DNA from: Saprospiraceae bacterium
GTDB lineage: Bacteria; Bacteroidota; Bacteroidia; Chitinophagales; Saprospiraceae
Assembly: GCA_020627785.1 (NCBI GenBank)
Contig: JAHDGF010000006.1
Span: forward strand, 61,815-125,814
DNA length: 64,000 nucleotides
Direction of reading: 5' to 3'
Shown here in pieces: positions 48,508-57,956 of this stretch (position 1 is the first letter of the stretch; every line of letters begins with the position of its first letter). Below the pieces are notes generated by a model. That model was not told the origin of the DNA and did not search any database. It saw only the letters and a list, made by a program, of their open reading frames with translations. A program made the position numbers and the translations under genes.

Positions 48508-49515
48508 ATGTTGATTAAACGATGTATACCCATACTCCTATGTATGGGACTAGGACTCTTTGGCCAGGCCCAAGATCTACACAATTCAGATTACAGATTT
48601 AATCCGCTGTATCTTAATCCAGCCCTCACTGGAGGATTTGAAGGAACCATTAGAATCGGTTCTACACACAGAGATCAATTTAGAACTTTTATTGGACAAG
48701 CTTATCAGAGTACTTCGCTTTGGGTTGACTCACCGATCAGTTTTGTCATCAATGAGAAAAGTTGGTTGGGTGTGGGTGCAAACTTTTACCGAGACCTTGC
48801 CGGCGACCTTGGCCTCGGCCATAATGGGGTGTTGGGTTCTACCGCATTGCATGTTTCACTGGACAAAAAATATGAAAAGGTTTTAGCCTTTGGAATCCAG
48901 CTTGGGTATCTACAAAAGAAAATAAATCAGAATTCCAATGCCCGTTTCCAAGATCAAATATTAACCAATGGCCCTAGCCGGGATCTTGATCGATTGGATC
49001 AGTTTCAATTTGCCACCATGGATTTTAGTGCGGGTGTAAATTGGACGCAGGTGATTAATAAATATCAGAAATATTCATTGGGTATTTCACTGCACCACTA
49101 CGATGGCTTCATTAATCAAGTTGATGATACACCTTTATTGGATAACCGAATCAATCTCTATGGAAACTGGACCTCAAAAATTAATAAAAGATTTTCGCTC
49201 CTATCCTTATTCAATGCTTCCGTTTTCCCAGAGTACTCCATTGTCCAGGTGCAAATGCACACCCAATATCAATTAAAGAAAAAGGGTGATAAATATTTAA
49301 CCACAGGCCTAGGCATGCGGTTTGGAGACGCGCTGCAGTTGATGGGCGGAATGATCATAAAGAACTGGCAAATATCTCTGGCCTATGACCTCACTGTGTC
49401 TTCCGCATGGTCATACACCAATACAGCTGGCGCCTTTGAGATAGGTGTTAAGCGAACATTCATTCTCAATAAAAAACCTGAAGTCGAACCACTCATTATT
49501 TGTCCAAGAACATAA
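48508..49515 (+). CDS. PorP/SprF-family type IX secretion outer-membrane protein
   Basis: 335 residues. A signal peptide (1-21, ending QAQ) is followed by DYRFNPLYLNPALTGGFEG, the highly typical start of PorP/SprF barrels, and then alternating beta strands (GVGANFYRDLAGDLGLG). Members sit in the outer membrane and are needed for export or attachment of cognate T9SS type B proteins. This gene is the first of three with a metallopeptidase-like gene (9 bases on) and a giant PKD protein, the expected SprF/adhesin partner layout. Confidence 0.92.
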   Translation: MLIKRCIPILLCMGLGLFGQAQDLHNSDYRFNPLYLNPALTGGFEGTIRIGSTHRDQFRTFIGQAYQSTSLWVDSPISFVINEKSWLGVGANFYRDLAGDLGLGHNGVLGSTALHVSLDKKYEKVLAFGIQLGYLQKKINQNSNARFQDQILTNGPSRDLDRLDQFQFATMDFSAGVNWTQVINKYQKYSLGISLHHYDGFINQVDDTPLLDNRINLYGNWTSKINKRFSLLSLFNASVFPEYSIVQVQMHTQYQLKKKGDKYLTTGLGMRFGDALQLMGGMIIKNWQISLAYDLTVSSAWSYTNTAGAFEIGVKRTFILNKKPEVEPLIICPRT

Positions 49516-49524
49516 TTAGAACAA

Positions 49525-50340
49525 ATGAAAAACCAACTCAAATTATTACTGCTGCTATTTATAAGTAGCATCGCCATCCAAGGACAGTCCCAACATTTGC
49601 ACAAGCATTACGAAGACCTTCCTTGCGTCAATAAAAATTTCAATACACTGGTACACATTCCAGTAGATTCTGCCACAAGACAACCCATTGTCGGTAGTGC
49701 TTTCATCGAAAAGCTTCTGGAAGAAACAACAAAATATTTTGAGCCAATCTGCATGTCATTTACCAATTGCGAGGTGAATATCATGGAAGATAATTACACC
49801 TATTCAAGTTTAAGAAATAGTCCAATTCCAGTGCGTAACCAGATGATAAAAATGAATAATCTCTTCAGCAAGGACAAGCGGATAAATATTTTTATAACCA
49901 ATCACATCGATGGTTATGAATGTGGAGACAGTAATCAAAATGGAATTGAGACAAAAGATAAAGCCAATATTTTTATCGCTCTAAACAATTGTCCTGATTC
50001 AACCTCGATTAACCTGGCACATCAAATTGGACATTTATTTGGACTGTATAATACGCACGAATTGAGTTTTGGACCAGAGCGAGTGGATGGAACGGCTTGT
50101 GAAACAACAGGAGATCTGATCTGCGACACCCCTGCCGACCCCGTTAGGTATCGTACCATGTTAGACTCTATGGTCGTCGATTGTGAATTCATCTCACCCA
50201 GCCTAGACCTACAAGGAAATTATTATGAACCTCAGGTAGGCAACATCATGTCCTTGTACGAATGCAAATGCGGATTTAGCAGAGAACAATACATCCGCAT
50301 GGTAGAAACTTATGAGAACTCTCCATTTAAACAGTACTAA
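49525..50340 (+). CDS. M43-like metallopeptidase homologue with Glu to Gln change (likely inactive)
   Basis: 271 residues with a signal peptide (1-20, ending QGQS). The domain has the M43/pappalysin-like layout: zinc site, then DGTACETTGDLICDTPADP and NIMSLYECKCGFSREQ with the Met-turn. But the zinc motif reads HQIGH (His166-Gln167-Ile-Gly-His170) with the usual GLYNTH following, where the family has HExxH. The codon is CAA. Zinc ligands remain, the catalytic Glu is missing. It may be a structural or binding protein between the PorP-like barrel and the PKD protein. It is followed one base later by the next gene. Confidence 0.85.
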   Translation: MKNQLKLLLLLFISSIAIQGQSQHLHKHYEDLPCVNKNFNTLVHIPVDSATRQPIVGSAFIEKLLEETTKYFEPICMSFTNCEVNIMEDNYTYSSLRNSPIPVRNQMIKMNNLFSKDKRINIFITNHIDGYECGDSNQNGIETKDKANIFIALNNCPDSTSINLAHQIGHLFGLYNTHELSFGPERVDGTACETTGDLICDTPADPVRYRTMLDSMVVDCEFISPSLDLQGNYYEPQVGNIMSLYECKCGFSREQYIRMVETYENSPFKQY

Positions 50341-50341
50341 A

Positions 50342-53300
50342 ATGAACAAAGTAATTATAATTCTTGCAAGCATTTCCATGGTTGTGCTTTCGCAAAATAT
50401 AAATGCACAATCGGCTAACCTAAGCAAAGGTTGTGTTCCCTTGAACGTACAATTCGATGCACCCATTCTTTCTAATTACTATTGGGATTTCAAAGATGGA
50501 ACGACCTCAGATTTTAAAAATCCTGAGCACATTTTTACAAGTGCTGGAATCTACAACATCGATTTATATGATGGACAAAATGGATCATTGATCGGCAGCG
50601 TAGAGGTTGAAGTTTTTCCAGACCCTACCCTTTCAATCAGTTTAGATTCCTTTGATGGATGCCTACCTTTGACGGTAAGTTTCAAACCGATTGTAAATAT
50701 TCATCCGGACATAGACATTGAATCTTACCTCTGGACCTTCGGAGATGGAAATGATTCAACGGAAGAAAATCCAATGTATACCTATACCAAGGAAGGAGCC
50801 TATGATGTGTCTTTAAAAATATTCACGAGTTACGAAGAATGCAACAAGGTCATTATTGAAGAGGAGATTGTAAACGTCCTCGGCATCGTTCCAGAATTTA
50901 CGAGCAGTACTTTTACTTCATGTACTTCTCCAGCTACCTTTGATTTTGACATTGAGACGGAATATAATCCCTTGCATATGTATCATTGGAATTTTGGTCA
51001 AGGAGACAGCATTGACATTTATGATCCTGAGCCAGTAGAATATTTAAATGAAGGCACATACACCGTTAGCTTATCAATTACAACGGAAACTGGTTGTCAT
51101 GTTACAACCACAAGAAACGTAAGAGTGGGTGCACCACTCATTGAACTCACCGTACCAGAACCGATCTGCACGAAAGCCCTATTCAAAATTGAAAATTTAA
51201 TTCCTGCGGATCAATATCGATGGGAGATAAGCCCTGAAGAAGACGCAACCATTTTTAACCCGGGTAGTCGTGAATCAAACTTTAGAATTGACGAGCCTGG
51301 CACTTATGAAATAAGTTATGTGGCATCCACCTCTGATGGTTGTGAAACGGATACAAGTTTTACGGTAGAAGTGGGATATGCACATGCTGGCTTATCCGGA
51401 ACTCCTGAGGTGAGCTGTGGTTCAGATTTTGAAATTATTCTTACGGCAGATACCCTGAACTACACGGAATATACTTGGAGTGGTTTCGGCATTGATGGCG
51501 ATACCGTTACTTCAACTCCTACCCTGACTGTTGATTATGTTGCACCAGAAAGAGACAGCTTTTATTTAAATGCTCCGGACAGTTTGAGATTCTTTCTCAT
51601 GATCGGTTCGGAATCTGGTTGTGTGGATCAGAAATCCTATGCCTTCCCTATTGTCAAACCAGACGCCTACTTTATCCCTGATAGTATTATTGGATGGTGT
51701 CCATTGAGCATGGGATTTGAAGACGTCAGCTATTCCGCGAATGAAGTAACGTCAAGAATCTGGGATTTTGGGGATGGTACGACGCGGACTTATGGAAAGG
51801 ATGACACCATGATTGTGCATACCTACACCGAGCCTGGCGAATACAATGTCAGGTTAACCTTAGTGGATGAAAATGGTTGCGCTGATCAATCGGAACTGGT
51901 TGAAATAGAAGTATTAAAAATTGGAACGGGCGGTGGTTCTACAACTGGTGGAGACCCTACTGACCCATCGACTTGCAATCCTACTTTTGGAGAGAATCAG
52001 ATACTATGCACCGATGTAGAATATGAGATTGAAATTACTGGAGCCGCAACTGCGGTCTTTGATATTCACCTCGACACAGATGAAAGTCGCATGAATCATT
52101 GCTGGCGAGAAACTGAATTTCCATATACATTTTTATACCCGGGAGAATTTCCGGTGAAGATGGACTTTGAATACAAGGGTCTTCACTTTATCACACTCGA
52201 ATATCCTGACATTACCATACATGGCGCACACGCAGAAGCTGAGTTCAAGATTGATTGCGGCAACCCATACGAAGTAGAATTCTGGAGTGAAAGCATGGAG
52301 GCCACAAAACTAGCATGGATTTACAAAGGAGATACCATCAGCAGAGCGGATAGATTCAAACATCGCTTCAACAGTACGGGAGATTATAAAGTGTACCTAC
52401 AAGCATCTAATGCAGACACCGAATGTAGACCGCATTTGGATAGTGTTATGGTACACGTCAGAGAGATTCATGCGGACTTTGAATTAGACGATGTTCTGTG
52501 TGCTAATTCTTCCTATATATTAGATGCTTCCCTAAGCATGGATGTTGACACACATTGCCATGCCGGATTCCGATGGGAATTTGAAGAACAAAGACCTAGA
52601 ACAACTTCCAACCCAAAAACCCAACATCGATTTGTAGCAGGTCACCAGATCGTTAAACTAACGACCGAGGACATCAACGGCTGCAAGGATACCGCGACAA
52701 AATCCATCGATGTGTACGGGATGGAACCTGACATTCAGGTTCCCTCCCTCATTTGTCTGCCACATGAAACACAATTGCTAGACCTCACGGAGTCAGACAC
52801 AACCATCGTAGAATGGGGATGGTCTATCGGTAGCACAGAACAAAATCCAGAGCACACTTTTACAACGGACGACACCGTCGGCGTAGATAAAATTTTGGTT
52901 AAGCTCTATGTCACGGATGCCGCTGGCTGCGAAGACTCAACGTCAAAACTCATCAATTTATACGAGCCGGAAACCTGGATTGAATTAGATGGAAATCAAA
53001 TCGTCTGCAAAGGAACAGAACTAGCGTTTTCTGCAGGAGATGTTTCACAGGTAGGATTACCTCTAGATTTGAATTGGGACTTTAGCCCATTTGACGCAAG
53101 TCCATCCAATGACTCCACACAGATTGTTGCCTTCGAAGAAGCAGGAGAATTTTTAATCGAATTAAACTACGAAGAAGTAGGAACTGGTTGCCTAGGTTCA
53201 GATAGTATTTTCATTCAAGTGGTTGATCTTCCGGTCGCCGACTTCAGCAGTTCGCATGATGCGTATGAAACCATATGCTATCCTGAAACTTTAGAATTCA

Positions 53301-54262
53301 CCAATGAATCCACTACCGATGGCCCGACCATTTATCGCTGGGATTTTGACAATGGACTGGTCACCAATTTAAAAGATCCAAGCACCTCATTTAATAAAGG
53401 TGATTATGAAGTAACCCTCAGAACATCGTCCATCTATGGTTGTTCAGATACCTACACGAAGACCTATCGATTCATCGGACCAGAAGGAAACTTAGAGGCC
53501 ATTGATGAGGTCGTATGCTTGCATGAAGAATTTACCTTAGAGGCTACGGACTTGGTGGATGTGACAAACATTACCTGGGATTTTGGGGATGGGACCTTGA
53601 TACAGGATGTGAATCCAGTAACACACCATTATACCTTTAGACCTCCCGGAGATGAAACGGTCGTGCAGTTAATTTTGCAATCGGATGATACGGGTTGTGA
53701 GTTTATAGAAACAAGACCCATAAACTTGAGTGCTGTCTCTGCAGATTTTGAATTGGCGGAACGTACAGGTTTTTGCGCGGGCGAACTAAGCTTTAATAAT
53801 CTCTCGCAAGAGGCTACGGACTACATCTGGACCTTCAACGAAAAACAATACACAGACTTTAATCCAGTCATTGAATATGATGAAAATGGACCTCAGGAAT
53901 TAACTTTGGAAGTATTCAATTCTGAGACGGGTTGTGAGGGATCTTATACAGAGGTACTTCCACTCGAAGGACATGGTCAAGACTTTCAAATGCCCAATGT
54001 CTTCACGCCAGATGGTGATGGTGTCAATGATTACTTTACGGTGGTCGCTCAAGATGAGTATCAGAATTTAATGGAGGTGAAAGAATTTAAAATCTACAAC
54101 CGATGGGGAAATTTAATTTACGACAATGATTCGCCAGACGGTTGGGATGGCACCTTCCAAGGACAACTGACGCCAAATGAAGTGTATGCTTTTTATGTGG
54201 AGTTTATGTTTGAGAGGTGTGGGTTGGTTAAGAAGAAAGGGAGTGTGACTTTGATTGATTGA
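50342..54262 (+). CDS. Giant PKD-repeat surface protein with T9SS type B (gliding) sorting domain
   Basis: 1306 residues from the ATG at 50342, whose signal peptide (ending NAQS) fits; the upstream in-frame ATG at 50312 would add ten non-signal residues inside the previous gene. The mature protein is a chain of PKD and PKD-like domains of about 80-90 residues, marked by WxFGDGxxS/T (WTFGDGNDS, WDFGDGTTR, WDFGDGTLI) with the pattern Y-x-V-x-L. A Gly/Ser/Thr segment near 540-550 may be a hinge. The last 85 residues (NVFTPDGDGVNDYF to KGSVTLID) are the gliding-motility-associated C-terminal domain. It is probably the adhesin secreted with help of the PorP/SprF protein two genes upstream. Confidence 0.93.
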   Translation: MNKVIIILASISMVVLSQNINAQSANLSKGCVPLNVQFDAPILSNYYWDFKDGTTSDFKNPEHIFTSAGIYNIDLYDGQNGSLIGSVEVEVFPDPTLSISLDSFDGCLPLTVSFKPIVNIHPDIDIESYLWTFGDGNDSTEENPMYTYTKEGAYDVSLKIFTSYEECNKVIIEEEIVNVLGIVPEFTSSTFTSCTSPATFDFDIETEYNPLHMYHWNFGQGDSIDIYDPEPVEYLNEGTYTVSLSITTETGCHVTTTRNVRVGAPLIELTVPEPICTKALFKIENLIPADQYRWEISPEEDATIFNPGSRESNFRIDEPGTYEISYVASTSDGCETDTSFTVEVGYAHAGLSGTPEVSCGSDFEIILTADTLNYTEYTWSGFGIDGDTVTSTPTLTVDYVAPERDSFYLNAPDSLRFFLMIGSESGCVDQKSYAFPIVKPDAYFIPDSIIGWCPLSMGFEDVSYSANEVTSRIWDFGDGTTRTYGKDDTMIVHTYTEPGEYNVRLTLVDENGCADQSELVEIEVLKIGTGGGSTTGGDPTDPSTCNPTFGENQILCTDVEYEIEITGAATAVFDIHLDTDESRMNHCWRETEFPYTFLYPGEFPVKMDFEYKGLHFITLEYPDITIHGAHAEAEFKIDCGNPYEVEFWSESMEATKLAWIYKGDTISRADRFKHRFNSTGDYKVYLQASNADTECRPHLDSVMVHVREIHADFELDDVLCANSSYILDASLSMDVDTHCHAGFRWEFEEQRPRTTSNPKTQHRFVAGHQIVKLTTEDINGCKDTATKSIDVYGMEPDIQVPSLICLPHETQLLDLTESDTTIVEWGWSIGSTEQNPEHTFTTDDTVGVDKILVKLYVTDAAGCEDSTSKLINLYEPETWIELDGNQIVCKGTELAFSAGDVSQVGLPLDLNWDFSPFDASPSNDSTQIVAFEEAGEFLIELNYEEVGTGCLGSDSIFIQVVDLPVADFSSSHDAYETICYPETLEFTNESTTDGPTIYRWDFDNGLVTNLKDPSTSFNKGDYEVTLRTSSIYGCSDTYTKTYRFIGPEGNLEAIDEVVCLHEEFTLEATDLVDVTNITWDFGDGTLIQDVNPVTHHYTFRPPGDETVVQLILQSDDTGCEFIETRPINLSAVSADFELAERTGFCAGELSFNNLSQEATDYIWTFNEKQYTDFNPVIEYDENGPQELTLEVFNSETGCEGSYTEVLPLEGHGQDFQMPNVFTPDGDGVNDYFTVVAQDEYQNLMEVKEFKIYNRWGNLIYDNDSPDGWDGTFQGQLTPNEVYAFYVEFMFERCGLVKKKGSVTLID

Positions 54263-54358
54263 TTAACTTGATGGACTATGATTGGCTATGATTAAGATGA
54301 TTAATTTGATGGACCTTGATTACGGTTCGCTTTGGAGGGGGAGTTTTACTTTATTGGA

Positions 54359-54388
54359 GGGAATTTATTTATGAAGGGAATTTATTTA
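54359..54388 (+). repeat. Short tandem direct repeat in the intergenic region
   Basis: GGGAATTTATTTA occurs twice with a 17-base period (54359-54371 and 54376-54388). Just upstream, TTGATGGAC occurs at 54268-54276 and 54306-54314. The 163 bases from 54263 to 54425 are a patchwork of these small repeats with no gene, and read like decayed sequence. Confidence 0.6.
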
Positions 54389-54425
54389 AGGGGGACTTTG
54401 GTTAGGCTTATGGTTTCTCTTAGGG

Positions 54426-54478
54426 AAAATTAATCCTAACATCTTGTTTAAAAACTTCTAGATGTTAGGATTAATTTT
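54426..54478. terminator. Strong hairpin between convergent genes
   Basis: A 19-bp stem (54426-54444 with 54460-54478) around a 15-base loop, with A-rich left side and T-rich right side, so it can end transcription from both directions. It lies between the PKD gene (plus) and the CotH gene (minus). Confidence 0.9.
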
Positions 54479-54520
54479 TATGGATGAAAATGATCAGCGG
54501 GGATGGTTGTTCGGTGAACC

Positions 54521-56809
54521 TTAATTCTGCTTTATAAAAGATTGTGAAGAGTAATTTCCTTCTTCTGTACTCACGAGGATAAAGTAGAGACCATCTGGAA
54601 ATTCATTGACCAGTATGGTAGAAAAATCTTGCTTTGGTTCTTGCTTTAGAACTTGTTGTCCGGAAGCATTATAGATTATAATCTTCTGAATAATTTGTTC
54701 TGAGGAGACGAAAAGTTGATTGGTGGTTGGGTTGGGATGGATCTTGAAGCCGGGCTCGGGTTTCAACTGATCGAATAGACTGGTGGTTCCCATGTTTTCT
54801 CCGTTGAAGGTCGGCGTCATGGTCTGAAAATCACCGGTGCCGTTTGGAAATCTGCCGGTGGAGACATCGGTGGTCTGCTCGTCAAAAACAATCTCGTCCA
54901 AGACCTCGCCTTCAGGATCAACCAAAAATATCACTTCACCGCCTGAGGATAATTTGAAATTAGTGTGGAGGCCTTCTTGCTCGCCATCTTCATCGCACCA
55001 TACCATCAGGTATCCATCGGCGTCAATGGTTGTGCCTTCTGGAAATTCCCACTTCATTAAATTCTCAAAATTATCGGAAAGGAAATATCCATCTAAGGCG
55101 ATGCTGCTTGTGCCATTATTATACAACTCAATCCAATCATCAAATTCTCCATCTTGATCGGCTTCAGTCTCATCGTTGCTGGCCATGAATTCATTGATGA
55201 CTAAATCACCAACAACTCCAGAAACAAATCCTGCGGTGATGGTGTGGTATTCATATTCTGCACGCTCTGGAGAAAATTTTCCAGCGTCGTCATTTTCAGC
55301 ATAGATGTAGTATTGCGTCGACGGACGTTCAATGGTGAGCGTTGTGCCGTACACTTGATCGCCAGCTGCGCCATCATTGTTCATTCCATCATCAAACATT
55401 TCAACTCTGGTAAAGACGCCATTTGCTGTATTTCTAAAACCGAGGAATACTCTTTCAGCATCAGCCACATTTGCAGAAATGCTAAGTGACTCATTAATCG
55501 TAGGTGTTGATGTCGATAAACTAATGTCAGAAATCTCAGGCTCCGTTTGATTAAAATCATTCAGGCCTAAGAGGAAGGCAGATCGCGCGTCCATCAGATT
55601 CGTAATTCCGATCTGGGATCCGCCAGGACCTCCCCCACCCGGACCACCACCTCCACCAATGTCCGAATTAAGATTGGCCAAAAAGTTGGCGTAGGTGAAA
55701 AATTTATTGTCGTCGGCTTGTACCGAAGGAGCAATTAAATCTTGCAAAGCTTCTGCCGTCGTCGCATAACTTCCATCTTCAAAATTCTCTAGTAGGATTG
55801 TTTTGTAATGTGCGAGGTACATCCGCTTAAACATCGGCACACTCAACAACTGTTGAATGAGTGGAAAATCGCCATCGTTTTCATGCAAGAGATGACTCAT
55901 CTGCTGCTTGGATGCATTGTTGTTTAAGTTCCCTGCACCCGTCATTGAAAACACACCAAATGATTCATTTAAATCCCAGATGATAGGAATGAATCTACCG
56001 TTGTCATCTTTGTATAAATAATAGTTCTGTTTAAAACCTCCAATGTAACTATCCAGATTTACCAAAACATTATCCAAGGCCAACATCCAAAGCGCACGAT
56101 CAACATCTAGAATCGCTTCAATGTCTGCTGGATGATTTTCGAGCGTATCGCACAGATCAATCAATCCTTGCCAGCCATTATCGGATTTAATTTCGTAAGA
56201 GTCTATATAACTCAAACTATCCTGCCCTAGATATTCCAAGTTTGGAAAATCTGAGGAATTGGGTCCGGCGCCGGCAGGGGGATTGCATTTTATAAAGTCA
56301 TTAGACTTCGAACCAAATCTATCGGAGACAAAGGTTTTGGTGATGGATTCAGAATTGCTGTACAATCCGATCAAGTCACCATTGACATAGACATTGGCAT
56401 AATTCGATAAGGGGGCTGCCATGTATTTACGGATGATCTGGTAGGATAAGACCTCTCGCAGAAAAGAAGGATCCTTGGCCACATTGCTTAACTTAATGTC
56501 TTTGTATCCTTCATGATCCTGTTCCTTATACGTATCCAATTCAATATGGAATGGATTTTTTGCCTGATTACTATTGTAGGTACTATTCCCCTTATACTTC
56601 ACACCGACGCTATCATAACTTATGCCGTTGATGACCACCTCAGAGGCCAAGGTATACTCGCCAGATTCATAGGCATCATCCAAGATGGCATCCCAGTTGG
56701 CAAAATCAAAGGTGATCTCTATGGTCTGGATCTGATCCATGTCGTAGAAGGCCTGAGCACCGATATGGCTGACTTGAAGTAATAATAAAAGAGAGAAAAG
56801 GTGTTTCAT
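54521..56809 (-). CDS. Secreted CotH-kinase-family protein with lamin-tail domain and T9SS type A sorting domain
   Basis: 762 residues with a signal peptide (1-19, ending GAQA). Residues about 30-400 are a CotH-like domain: YKGNSTYN, KDIKLSNVAKDPSFLREVL, and the pair NLDSYIGG and IWDLNESFG, the region of the catalytic acidic residues. A Gly-rich loop lies near 384-395. Residues about 540-650 are a lamin-tail domain (VINEFMASNDE...DWIELYN). The last 75 residues form a T9SS type A sorting domain. CotH proteins are protein kinases in spore coats; the role of this secreted bacterial version is unproven, but it may phosphorylate surface proteins or simply bind calcium/metal at the surface. Confidence 0.9.
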   Translation of the reverse strand: MKHLFSLLLLLQVSHIGAQAFYDMDQIQTIEITFDFANWDAILDDAYESGEYTLASEVVINGISYDSVGVKYKGNSTYNSNQAKNPFHIELDTYKEQDHEGYKDIKLSNVAKDPSFLREVLSYQIIRKYMAAPLSNYANVYVNGDLIGLYSNSESITKTFVSDRFGSKSNDFIKCNPPAGAGPNSSDFPNLEYLGQDSLSYIDSYEIKSDNGWQGLIDLCDTLENHPADIEAILDVDRALWMLALDNVLVNLDSYIGGFKQNYYLYKDDNGRFIPIIWDLNESFGVFSMTGAGNLNNNASKQQMSHLLHENDGDFPLIQQLLSVPMFKRMYLAHYKTILLENFEDGSYATTAEALQDLIAPSVQADDNKFFTYANFLANLNSDIGGGGGPGGGGPGGSQIGITNLMDARSAFLLGLNDFNQTEPEISDISLSTSTPTINESLSISANVADAERVFLGFRNTANGVFTRVEMFDDGMNNDGAAGDQVYGTTLTIERPSTQYYIYAENDDAGKFSPERAEYEYHTITAGFVSGVVGDLVINEFMASNDETEADQDGEFDDWIELYNNGTSSIALDGYFLSDNFENLMKWEFPEGTTIDADGYLMVWCDEDGEQEGLHTNFKLSSGGEVIFLVDPEGEVLDEIVFDEQTTDVSTGRFPNGTGDFQTMTPTFNGENMGTTSLFDQLKPEPGFKIHPNPTTNQLFVSSEQIIQKIIIYNASGQQVLKQEPKQDFSTILVNEFPDGLYFILVSTEEGNYSSQSFIKQN

Positions 56810-56858
56810 GTTTGTTCATTTGAGCGGCCAAAGTTAATATTTATTCAATCCTACCCTA

Positions 56859-57017
56859 TTAAGACAACTTCAAGAGCCAATGTCCTACCCCGAAATCAAA
56901 AATTAAAAAAGAAAAGCCAAGTAAAATACTGAAGCTCAAAGCTCGACGTTTATTGAACTTATAATCCTTGAGCAGCCACAACTGTTTTCCATGGGAATCT
57001 CCGGATAAAAATCTCAA
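56859..57017 (-). CDS. Possible small membrane protein (52 aa, TTG start)
   Basis: An open minus-strand frame from TTG at 57017 encodes 52 residues with one hydrophobic helix (ILLGFSFLIFDFGVG) flanked by basic residues (KDYKFNKRRALSF). It has a bacterial codon feel but no ATG start, and nothing I recognise. It could be a small membrane protein divergent from the hydrolase at 57071 or the tail of a decayed gene. Confidence 0.3.
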   Translation of the reverse strand: MRFLSGDSHGKQLWLLKDYKFNKRRALSFSILLGFSFLIFDFGVGHWLLKLS

Positions 57018-57070
57018 TCAATCCTGCATATTTACTTGGGTGGATGAAACAGATTTCTTAATCTTGAAGC

Positions 57071-57880
57071 ATGTTAAAGTACTTTGTCGGTTTTTGTTTG
57101 GTTGTATTGGTATTGTATGTCATTGTATACTTTGTCGTTTGCTACAAAATCGATCACTTTGTTTTTAATCCAAGTCGGATGAATAAGGATCATGTCTTCG
57201 AACTTCCATTTAAGTTTGAGGAAGTGTATTTGCCAAACCGCGATCCAAAAGCAAAGACCATCCATAGTATTTATGCACCCTTAAGTCCTGAAAAAAACCC
57301 TTCCAAAAAAATCCTATTATACCTACACGGCAATTCTGCAGACATGCGTAACTGGGCCTTATTGATTCCGCGATATCAGGCCTATGGATATGATGTGATG
57401 ATGCCAGATTATCCAGGCTTTGGTAAAAATGATGGGACTGCTTCTGAGGAATCGATTCATCAGACGGCCGACGCATTGATGAAATGGACCAAGGAAAGAT
57501 ACAGTCCAGAGCAGATCGTCGTCCTCGGTCGTTCCATGGGTGCCGTTCCTGCTTCCTACATCACGAGCAAGCATGAAGTGGAGCGCGTCATCATCGAAAC
57601 GCCTTTTGCCAACATGGGGATTCAACTGAGAGAACTACTACCCTTCATTCCCGTCTGCCCTTCCATGCATCGGCGATTTACGGTTGATAAATATCTGGAA
57701 AAAACGAAGGCTCCGATTTATTTAATCCGCTCAGGAAAGGATGATTTAACGCTCTTGGAAAGCAGTCATTCTTTGGTTCCGCTTGCGCAAAAGGAGTATA
57801 TCATTCCAGAGGCAAATCACCGGAATTTTATAACGATGAAGGCGTATGATGAGGCTTTGGATGACATCTTCAGTTTATAA
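57071..57880 (+). CDS. Membrane-anchored alpha/beta hydrolase
   Basis: 269 residues with an N-terminal membrane helix (about 4-26). Nucleophile in GRSMGAVPAS, acid in RSGKDDLT, His in EANHRNF; the oxyanion region is YLHGNSADM. It resembles Bem46/YfhR-like serine hydrolases of the serine aminopeptidase-like lipase group. The preferred ester is unknown. A paralogue follows 76 bases later, suggesting tandem duplication. Confidence 0.85.
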   Translation: MLKYFVGFCLVVLVLYVIVYFVVCYKIDHFVFNPSRMNKDHVFELPFKFEEVYLPNRDPKAKTIHSIYAPLSPEKNPSKKILLYLHGNSADMRNWALLIPRYQAYGYDVMMPDYPGFGKNDGTASEESIHQTADALMKWTKERYSPEQIVVLGRSMGAVPASYITSKHEVERVIIETPFANMGIQLRELLPFIPVCPSMHRRFTVDKYLEKTKAPIYLIRSGKDDLTLLESSHSLVPLAQKEYIIPEANHRNFITMKAYDEALDDIFSL

Positions 57881-57956
57881 AATGCCCAAATAGTTAGCTC
57901 TAGCTCTTTCATTTTAAGATTCAAAGAATATTTCTTACTTTAGGTAACATCTAAAA

